DNA of 19,227 bases from CAKVOD01 sp050872805 (GTDB lineage Bacteria; Bacillota; Clostridia; Christensenellales; UBA1242), in the NCBI GenBank assembly GCA_050872805.1, contig JBNMHN010000015.1:1-19227 (forward strand), written 5' to 3'. The position numbers and the translations under genes were made by a program. Below the pieces are notes generated by a model. It had not been told where the DNA came from, did no database searches, and saw nothing but the letters and a program-made list of their open reading frames with translations. Position 1 is the stretch's first letter. Every line of letters begins with the position of its first letter. Positions 14,311 through 19,227 of the stretch are shown piece after piece.

Positions 14311-14793
14311 TTAAATTTTGGGCTGGTCGGCGGGCTGGTCGCGTTTCGTCAGTTTTGGGTGACTTGCCTTAAGTGGTTTTGCAGGCGGTATGTCGTAGAT
14401 TTTTTCTTGTTCAGTCGTCCTTTCTGAAACAAGCACGCTTGTTTCATTCGGTGGCGTTTCGCTTGTAGCGGTTTCATTTGTTGCGTCCGTACTAGCGTTT
14501 TGCTGCTCTGCCTGTGAGTTATTTTCGCTGCTTGTTTGTGTGGTAGCTAAGGCAGTGTTGCGCGTTCGTTTTTGCTTTGGCTTTTTCACATAATAAACAA
14601 CGTTACCTTTTTTGAATAGCGTGACAAACAACGACCATAAGCCTGCTAGCCCTATTACAGTATAGACAAATCGGCTAAAAAATACCGATTGAGAGCCGAA
14701 TATGCCCGCTACAAGGTCAAACTGGAAAACGCCAATAGCAAACCAGTTGAGCGAGCCGAAAATTACAATCAATAACACAATAAAATTAAACAT
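14311..14793 (-). CDS. DUF378 (YuzA-like) membrane protein with long C-terminal tail
   Basis: 160 residues. The first 65 match DUF378: two membrane helices with SLNWFAIGVFQFDLVAGIFG joining them and the second helix reading FVYTVIGLAGLWSLF. DUF378 proteins are usually only about 70 residues and of unknown function. The extra 95 residues here are disordered: a basic KKPKQKRTR patch, then a Ser/Thr/Asn/Glu/Ala-rich stretch, then a Pro/Lys-rich end. A cytoplasmic tail is likely from the positive patch (inference). Upstream, a perfect 17-bp palindrome overlaps the region where the ribosome should bind, and no strong Shine-Dalgarno is otherwise visible, so translation may be regulated or weak. Confidence 0.85.
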   Translation of the reverse strand: MFNFIVLLIVIFGSLNWFAIGVFQFDLVAGIFGSQSVFFSRFVYTVIGLAGLWSLFVTLFKKGNVVYYVKKPKQKRTRNTALATTQTSSENNSQAEQQNASTDATNETATSETPPNETSVLVSERTTEQEKIYDIPPAKPLKASHPKLTKRDQPADQPKI

Positions 14794-14800
14794 AGTTTCA

Positions 14801-14817
14801 CCATAATATTATTATGG
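14801..14817. promoter_or_regulatory. perfect 17-bp palindrome upstream of the DUF378 gene
   Basis: CCATAATA, one base, TATTATGG. It ends 7 bases before the start codon on the minus strand and covers the ribosome-binding position. Either an operator or a hairpin; 14818-15005 otherwise holds no gene or clear promoter. Confidence 0.55.
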
Positions 14818-15005
14818 ACAAAAATTAGAAAAATAAACGACAATTTTATGTTTTTTAGACGCGATTGATTGAAAATAATAGATAATTCGAGGAAGTGGTA
14901 GGGAAGTACTTTATAAGTATATATTTTTTTCAATGCGTTTGTGTCAAATATAGTACAACCGCATTGCGTTTTTTTTAGGAAGTCGAAGCACGTTTGTGAA
15001 CATAA

Positions 15006-15038
15006 ACAAAAAAGGGTTGTGCCAAATTGGCGCAACCC
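15006..15038 (-). terminator. rho-independent terminator of the zinc-ribbon gene
   Basis: On the minus strand GGGTTGCGCCAA pairs with TTGGCACAACCC (one G-T pair) and is followed by T6, nine bases after the stop at 15047. Confidence 0.88.
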
Positions 15039-15046
15039 GCTAAATC

Positions 15047-15232
15047 CTAAAATTCTCTTTTAGGGCTATTGTTATTATTGTTTTGTTTTCTTTTGCGACG
15101 GCATTCTACGCATCTCTTAGGTTTGTTTTGCAAACCTTTTTCTTTATAGAACGCTTGTTCATTTGCAGTAAACACAAATTCTTTGCCACAGTCTACACAA
15201 ACTATAGTTTCGTCTTGAAATTCGCCTTCCAT
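15047..15232 (-). CDS. small zinc-ribbon protein
   Basis: 61 residues from the ATG at 15232. A longer reading from 15268 is rejected because a perfect AAGGAGGG (15246-15239) lies just before 15232 and inside the longer version. The core is a treble CX2C pair: CVDCGKEF near residue 12, then FTANEQAFYKEKG, then CVECRRKRK, followed by Asn repeats and a basic tail. This is the common Firmicute and Clostridia zinc-binding domain (probable zinc-ribbon, DxTLxCxDCGxEF type) of unknown role, thought to bind nucleic acid. It has a strong promoter and a strong ribosome site, so it is probably abundant. Confidence 0.88.
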   Translation of the reverse strand: MEGEFQDETIVCVDCGKEFVFTANEQAFYKEKGLQNKPKRCVECRRKRKQNNNNNSPKREF

Positions 15233-15305
15233 GAGAAACCCTCCTTGAAGTATTTGAAAATATGACATTGCACTCCAAAGGGGCTATGACTAATTTTCTT
15301 TGCAT

Positions 15306-15334
15306 ATTATATACTTTTTTATAAAATAAGTCAA
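15306..15334 (-). promoter_or_regulatory. sigma-A promoter of the zinc-ribbon gene
   Basis: On the minus strand TTGACT (15334-15329), 17-base spacer, TATAAT (15311-15306). The leader is about 65 bases. No gene is seen in 15233-15405. Confidence 0.85.
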
Positions 15335-15405
15335 ACGTTTTTGAAAGGGTTATTTGTTATTTTTTGTTTAATTTTTTATGCCAAATTTGTTATTTTTTTT
15401 AAGTT

Positions 15406-16608
15406 TTAAACATTTTTATCAGGCTCATTTAAAAACAAATTTGGGTTTTTGTCTATCAGTGACATTGCGAGTGCGTCTTCCGCGGAGTTGTAGCATTCAG
15501 TTTGCAAAAGCAGTTTTTTGCGCGCGGTGATGTCGGCGGATTTTGGCTGACCTGTTCCGCCCAAACAACCGCCCGCACAAGTCATAACTTCTATGAACGC
15601 ATATTCCTTGACGTCATTATTGGATATAAAGTCCTCCATATTTTTTAGCCCGTCAATCTTTGCGACTTTAATTTTGTGGTTGCCGATTTTGAGGTTTGCC
15701 ACATAGGCATAGTTATTTAATTGTTTCAATTCAAAAAAGTTTTTTGGTGGACGTTTATTGTGAGTCAAATAGTAGGCGCACTCACACACCGATTTTACCA
15801 CGCCGCCCGAATGTCCAAACTGAATTGCATTCCCGCTAATTTTGTCGCAATCAAGCGGCTGTATATCATTGTATGCAAGCCCACTCAACTTGATTAGGTT
15901 CGCTAGTTCGTTGGTAGTAATAACTACGTCGGTCAAGTAAATTGGGGTATCCTCATTTTGCAAAACAGGTTTGCACGGCGCGCAACGCGCATCGCAAATG
16001 TGGTTATCTTTGATTTTATGTAATAGTTCTACCGCATTTGAGGATAATTTTTTTGAGAAAGTGGAGTATTCCGCATTCGCGTCAAAATTTTTCAAAACAA
16101 ATTTTGCGTCTTTGATTTCTATTTTTTTTGCAACGCAAGGCGTCAAAGCAATGTGAAAAATTTGTCGTGGGGAAACATTGAGTTCTCTAGCAAAAATTGC
16201 CTTTATATAAGTTCCCATATTTGCAATAGGCGTGAAAGTCGTGCTAATATTGTTTTTCAAACTCGGGTAAAAGTTTTGAATGAACTTTACAAACGCAGGG
16301 CAGCAACTGTTCAAGAGCGGCAAATGGTCGTCCTCGTCCAAACGACATAACAACTCGCGCGCCTCGCAAATGGTCGTCAAGTCCGCACCAAATGTAGTGT
16401 CAAAAACATAGTCAACACCGATTGACTTTAAAAAGCCAACAATTTTTCTCTGAGCATTGCCACTCTCGCCAAACACTTCGCCCAGCGCCACACGCGGCGC
16501 AGGCGCAGTCGAAACAATTACAACCGTATTCGGGTCTAAAATTTTGCGAACTATCACATCTAACTGTTGAACGGGGCAGCCGCCAACGCATTGCATTTTG
16601 TTTTCCAT
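15406..16608 (-). CDS. [FeFe]-hydrogenase, catalytic H-domain only, with cysteine-rich insertion
   Basis: 400 residues from the ATG at 16608. Fe-only hydrogenases interconvert protons and H2. All three H-cluster motifs are present: L1 as NSCCPAF (C102, C103; usual TSCCPGW), L2 as TPCVAKK (C158, K161; usual MPC), L3 as EVMTCAGGCLGG (C344, C348). Residues matching the known proton path of Chlamydomonas HydA1 (E141, E144, R148, C169, S189) are kept as E82, E85, R89, C102, S122, so an active enzyme is plausible. Unusual: the ferredoxin-like N-terminal domains are missing, leaving only CVGGCP (C7, C11); and an insertion of about 50 residues after L2 carries CDARCAPC (C205, C209, C212). No hydrogenase partner gene is nearby. 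No Shine-Dalgarno is visible before 16608, and a TATAAT lies 6 bases away; ATG 16596 is an alternative start. Confidence 0.88.
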   Translation of the reverse strand: MENKMQCVGGCPVQQLDVIVRKILDPNTVVIVSTAPAPRVALGEVFGESGNAQRKIVGFLKSIGVDYVFDTTFGADLTTICEARELLCRLDEDDHLPLLNSCCPAFVKFIQNFYPSLKNNISTTFTPIANMGTYIKAIFARELNVSPRQIFHIALTPCVAKKIEIKDAKFVLKNFDANAEYSTFSKKLSSNAVELLHKIKDNHICDARCAPCKPVLQNEDTPIYLTDVVITTNELANLIKLSGLAYNDIQPLDCDKISGNAIQFGHSGGVVKSVCECAYYLTHNKRPPKNFFELKQLNNYAYVANLKIGNHKIKVAKIDGLKNMEDFISNNDVKEYAFIEVMTCAGGCLGGTGQPKSADITARKKLLLQTECYNSAEDALAMSLIDKNPNLFLNEPDKNV

Positions 16609-16614
16609 ACTGAA

Positions 16615-16641
16615 ATTATAGCACAAAGATAGACTTTTCAA
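16615..16641 (-). promoter_or_regulatory. promoter of the hydrogenase gene, with -10 directly before the start codon
   Basis: On the minus strand TATAAT (16620-16615) preceded by TGC (extended -10), with TTGAAA at 16641-16636 (15-base spacer) or TTTGAA (16). Only 6 bases separate the -10 from the ATG. Confidence 0.6.
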
Positions 16642-16661
16642 AAACAAATTTATGAAAATTG

Positions 16662-16690
16662 TTGATTTTTAGAAATAAATATAGTATACT
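16662..16690 (+). promoter_or_regulatory. promoter of tRNA-Ser
   Basis: TTGATT (16662-16667), 17-base spacer, TATACT (16685-16690), 9 bases before the mature tRNA 5' end. Confidence 0.7.
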
Positions 16691-16699
16691 TATAACAAT

Positions 16700-16790
16700 G
16701 GAGATGTATCGAAGTGGTTATAACGGGGCGCACTCGAAATGCGTTAGTCGAGAAATCGGCACGTGAGTTCGAATCTCACCATCTCCGCCA
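16700..16790 (+). tRNA. tRNA-Ser (anticodon CGA)
   Basis: Cloverleaf read by eye: acceptor GGAGATG pairs with CATCTCC, then discriminator G and encoded CCA. Anticodon stem GCGCA/TGCGT holds the loop CTCGAAA, giving anticodon CGA (16735-16737) for codon UCG. A long variable arm, typical of class II tRNA-Ser, and T arm GTGAG-TTCGAAT-CTCAC follow. Transcribed divergently from the hydrogenase gene. Confidence 0.96.
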
Positions 16791-16798
16791 ATTTTAAA

Positions 16799-16858
16799 AA
16801 CCACAATATATGGCATAATTAAATGTTTTGATTATACCATATATTGTGGTTACTTTTT
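16799..16858 (+). terminator. long perfect hairpin after tRNA-Ser, probable terminator
   Basis: AACCACAATATATGG (16799-16813) and its exact reverse complement (16837-16851), a 15-bp stem with a further ATAAT/ATTAT pairing in the loop, followed by a T-rich tract. Longer than the other terminators of the window. Confidence 0.7.
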
Positions 16859-16859
16859 A

Positions 16860-16880
16860 TTTAGGCACATTTTAGGCACA
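16860..16880 (+). repeat. two direct copies of TTTAGGCACA next to the tRNA terminator
   Basis: Copies at 16860-16869 and 16871-16880, one base apart. The 360-base stretch 16791-17150 contains no gene; besides the hairpin and this repeat I see only AT-rich DNA. No second copy of the tRNA 3' end is seen, so there is no sign of an integrated element. Confidence 0.6.
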
Positions 16881-17102
16881 ATGTTGGTGTTGGAGTGTCA
16901 TTTTTTATGCAATCAGTTTTCTTGAAAGGTTTTTCAGCCTTATTTTTAAATTTTTTTATATGTCTATAACATAACAAAGTTGAAGAAAATGCAAGTATTT
17001 TTATTTTTTAGTGTAAAGGAGTTGTATTTTTATTTTTTCTTGCATTATGCGCATTCTATTTTTGATTTAGACAAGTAATAAACATAGTTTATGTTTCAAT
17101 GT

Positions 17103-17130
17103 CATATTTTGCGGGCTTCGGGAATATGCT
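17103..17130 (+). promoter_or_regulatory. tentative sigma-E-like promoter of the sipL-like gene
   Basis: TCATATT (17102-17108) fits the sigma-E -35; after 14 bases AATATGCT is a poor match to CATACAAT. The 10-mer CATATTTTGC here also occurs upstream of yabP. Weak call, supported mainly by the expected sporulation role of the gene. Confidence 0.3.
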
Positions 17131-17150
17131 ATATAAACGCGGAGGAAAAT

Positions 17151-18695
17151 ATGACAAACAAACCAAATGTAAATGTGTGCAGTGCGCTAAATGGTGTTAG
17201 TATTATTAATAAGCAAAAACAACTTGAGTGTTCAATTCTTGCGCCTAATTCAAAAACAATATTAGCGGTAAGTTCGACGCCTGTGCTTGAAAAATGCGAT
17301 GGCGAGGGAAAATTTATTAAGGTAGAGGGTTTAGTCTACACAAAAGTTTTGTATGAAGATGTTGACGGCACAAATTGCGTCGTTGACAACAAATGTACTT
17401 TTGCCGATGTTATTGACGTTGGCGACGCCGCGACCGACTTTTCGTGCCTTGGCAATGTAGTTCTTTCGGACTTAGATTTCAAAACAAGCAGTGCTGACGA
17501 AATCAAGGCAAACTTTGTTTTGAATTTTGAGATTTGCGTTTTTGGCGAAAATGAGGCGCAGTACGTTGAGTGCAACAGCGAAGGTTTGTGCACATTGCCA
17601 ACTGAAGTGCAAATTTCGACTTTGCTTGACGCAAACACTGAAAGTTTTGCCGAAAGTTTTGAGGTAGAACTCGGGAAAAACGTTGCGCGTGTTCTTGATT
17701 GTAGCGCCAGTGCAACTGTCAAGGACATCTCAGTGAGCGGCAGCCAAATAGTAATTGACGGAATTATTGTCAACAACATTATTTTTGAAACTTTGGATGA
17801 TAATCACACGCTCGCAAGCAAAAGCGCCACATATGATTTCAAGCAAACATTTGAAATTGCAAATGCTGAGGACGGCGCAAACGCCTTTGCTAATGTTTCC
17901 ATTATGAGTGATAGATTGCAGGTTGTGTGCGAAGATGTCGAAGGTAGTATGCTTGCGCACATCGACTACCCGATGTCAGCGCAATATGCAGTTGTTGGCA
18001 CAAAAGCAATAACCAGTCTAACCGACGCATATAGCACGACAAACGAAATTAGTGTCACAAACACCACGCAAGGCGTGCTTAGCGTTGTAGGTAGCGTCAA
18101 TAAAAGCGAAAAAATTGACACAAATGTCACAATAGAAAAGGATAGCCAAACAATAGAAAAGGTCTACTCCTATAATATCAACAATATTGATTTGACGAAA
18201 ACGCTCATAGACGGCGACGCCGTACTTGTCGAAGGCATTGCGTATTGCAACATAATTTTCCAAAGTTACGACCGCGAAACTGAGTTGAGTGGAAACACAT
18301 CAATCGTGGCGGAAATTCCGTTTTCAACAAAACTTGGGCTCAGTGGCTTGAACGCTGACGACCTAATAATTGGCAAAGCAAGCCCAGTCAATGTGGATGT
18401 CCGCATCAAGCGTTCTCAAGAACTAGATATTATCGCGGAAATTGAACTCAACATCAATGCCGTCCGCAATTTGACCACAACGCTTGTGAGCGACATTGAA
18501 ATCGGGGAAGAAAAGCCCGCAAGCACTAGCGCACTCAGTTTATATCTTGTGCAAAAGGGCAAAACCTATTGGGACATCGCAAAACAACTTTCCGTCAACG
18601 TTGACGAACTAGAATTCCAAAATGAGGACGTCATTTTGCCTAGCGAAAAAACCGAAAAAGTTGTTTACTATAGACAACTGCAAAAGCAATGTTAA
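17151..18695 (+). CDS. SPOCS (DUF3794) and LysM domain protein, SipL-like spore coat morphogenesis protein
   Basis: 514 residues from the ATG at 17151, chosen because GGAGGA lies 4 bases before it; a frame extension to 17091 has no ribosome site and a different character. Three SPOCS repeats are visible, marked by KVEGLVYTKVLYED (about residue 58), VIDGIIVNNIIFET (about 220) and LVEGIAYCNIIFQS (about 365). A C-terminal LysM domain begins at YLVQKGKTYWDIAKQLSVNVDEL and ends VILPSEKTEKV. In Clostridioides difficile SipL has this architecture and length, binds SpoIVA and is needed for coat encasement of the forespore; it is made in the mother cell. The call follows the architecture; other SPOCS-LysM paralogues of Clostridia cannot be excluded. 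Single-gene unit with its own terminator. Confidence 0.87.
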   Translation: MTNKPNVNVCSALNGVSIINKQKQLECSILAPNSKTILAVSSTPVLEKCDGEGKFIKVEGLVYTKVLYEDVDGTNCVVDNKCTFADVIDVGDAATDFSCLGNVVLSDLDFKTSSADEIKANFVLNFEICVFGENEAQYVECNSEGLCTLPTEVQISTLLDANTESFAESFEVELGKNVARVLDCSASATVKDISVSGSQIVIDGIIVNNIIFETLDDNHTLASKSATYDFKQTFEIANAEDGANAFANVSIMSDRLQVVCEDVEGSMLAHIDYPMSAQYAVVGTKAITSLTDAYSTTNEISVTNTTQGVLSVVGSVNKSEKIDTNVTIEKDSQTIEKVYSYNINNIDLTKTLIDGDAVLVEGIAYCNIIFQSYDRETELSGNTSIVAEIPFSTKLGLSGLNADDLIIGKASPVNVDVRIKRSQELDIIAEIELNINAVRNLTTTLVSDIEIGEEKPASTSALSLYLVQKGKTYWDIAKQLSVNVDELEFQNEDVILPSEKTEKVVYYRQLQKQC

Positions 18696-18724
18696 TAGAT
18701 GTTAACATTTAAAATATTAAACTG

Positions 18725-18777
18725 CAAAAAGAGTGTATTATGGAATACGTACCCTCCCATAATTATGCTCCTTTTTT
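18725..18777 (+). terminator. terminator of the sipL-like gene
   Basis: A6-GAGTGTATTATGG pairs with CCATAATTATGCTC-T6 with one bulge and G-T pairs, around an 11-base loop, about 35 bases after the stop. Confidence 0.8.
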
Positions 18778-18823
18778 GTTTATGTGTTTTTATCGGGAAA
18801 ATTATCTGCGGCACAAAAAACGC

Positions 18824-18852
18824 TTGATATTTTTTTGTCATTGTGTTAAACT
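18824..18852 (+). promoter_or_regulatory. promoter of the poly-G gene
   Basis: TTGATA (18824-18829), 17-base spacer, TAAACT (18847-18852). A GAGGAAG ribosome site follows at 18873, 6 bases before the ATG at 18886. Confidence 0.7.
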
Positions 18853-18885
18853 AAAATAAAAAAATTGCAAGTGAGGAAGTAAAAA

Positions 18886-19227
18886 ATGATTAAGCACTTA
18901 ACTAAACGGGGGGGGGGGGGCGTCTAAGAGTTCTCCACAGGAAAGTGGAAAACTCCCACAAAATGACAACAAAAATGTAGATACAAAATCAAAGAAAAGG
19001 ATACCCGCTGCAGCACAAATTGTGATGTGGCTTTTGGTGTTTATAATGGGATTTGCAACTGCGCTAACATTCAGCAACGCCCTGTTACATAGTTCAAAAA
19101 GTGCAACAGGGGCGATTTCCTTTGACCTCAAATCGACGTCCATTTCATTGAATAACGGCTTAAAATTAAACTACAACGCAAACGTTGGCGCTTTTGGCGC
19201 CTTGACTTATGGAGATAGTGCATATGA
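18886..19227 (+). CDS. membrane-anchored protein with poly-G tract near the start, out of frame as sequenced, 3' end outside window
   Basis: The ATG at 18886 is well placed after GAGGAAG and a promoter. It reads MIKHLTKRGGGGV and then stops at TAA 18925-18927. The long frame continues from the G run as ASKSSPQESGKLPQ, a basic KSKKR patch, a membrane helix (IVMWLLVFIMGFATALTF, near 19019-19072) and then a Ser/Thr/Asn-rich region still open at the window end. That frame has a stop (TAA 18899-18901) just upstream of the run and no start of its own with a ribosome site. With 12 or 15 G instead of 13 the two join into one protein. The layout, cytoplasmic basic segment, helix, polar extracellular part, suggests a surface protein; family unknown. 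Internal ATG 19025 is inside the helix and an unlikely start. Confidence 0.7.
18908..18920 (+). repeat. run of 13 G within the N-terminal coding region
   Basis: G13 at codons 8-12 after the ATG, in otherwise AT-rich DNA. No other homopolymer of G or C of this length occurs in the window. Confidence 0.97.

Noticed and set aside
15233..15305. Riboswitch in the 65-base leader of the zinc-ribbon gene
   Set aside because: Too short for known riboswitch classes and no terminator or anti-terminator pairing was found.
16615..16647. Upstream extension of the hydrogenase to a TTG at 16647
   Set aside because: It would place the coding region across the promoter; no ribosome site and no similarity to the N-terminus of hydrogenases.
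18898..19143. Minus-strand frame with a proline run opposite the poly-G gene
   Set aside because: The proline run is just the complement of the G tract; no start signals, while the plus strand has promoter, ribosome site and membrane helix.
1..19227. CRISPR array, insertion sequence, rRNA or prophage
   Set aside because: No regularly spaced repeats, transposase-like frames, terminal inverted repeats or rRNA-like sequence were seen on either strand.

Overview
The window looks like a chromosomal segment of an anaerobic, endospore-forming Firmicute of the class Clostridia, probably an uncultured lineage. The grounds are yabP-yabQ-divIC in the order known from Bacillus and Clostridia, a SipL-like SPOCS/LysM spore morphogenesis protein, an [FeFe]-hydrogenase, AT-rich intergenic DNA, strong AGGAGG-type ribosome sites, and promoters of the TTGACA/TATAAT type, three of them with an extended -10 (TGCTATAAT). 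No closer taxonomic assignment can be supported from the sequence alone.

Layout. 1-2880: 3' three-quarters of rpoC with its terminator. 2970-5050 (minus strand): spore/division cluster yabP, yabQ, divIC with its own terminator, then a separately promoted membrane-anchored DUF2188 protein. 5149-10105 (plus): gyrB and gyrA, divergent from yabP; GyrA has an unusual 91-residue acidic tail. 10146-12184: a small accessory patch holding a RelB/DinJ-RelE/ParE toxin-antitoxin pair whose toxin is broken by an exact 16-bp tandem duplication, an unrecognised 202-residue protein, and a divergent XRE regulator/small-protein pair with a palindromic operator inside the promoter. 12240-14297: a four-helix membrane protein and a lone GHMP sugar kinase of the HddA type. 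14311-16620 (minus): a DUF378 membrane protein with a long tail, a small zinc-ribbon protein, and a divergent [FeFe]-hydrogenase that has lost its ferredoxin-like domains. 16662-19227 (plus): tRNA-Ser(CGA), the SipL-like protein, and the start of a membrane-anchored protein whose reading frame passes through a run of 13 G and is out of frame as sequenced.

How the genes work together. rpoC and gyrB-gyrA are housekeeping transcription and topology genes. yabP, yabQ and the sipL-like gene serve spore cortex and coat assembly, and divIC serves the septum. The hydrogenase disposes of or takes up reducing equivalents as H2. The most interesting parts are the accessory ones: two possible contingency switches (the 16-bp duplication in the toxin and the poly-G tract in the terminal gene), the remodelled hydrogenase with an extra CX3CX2C cysteine cluster, and the acidic GyrA tail. 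I did not find a convincing multi-gene, previously undescribed system.
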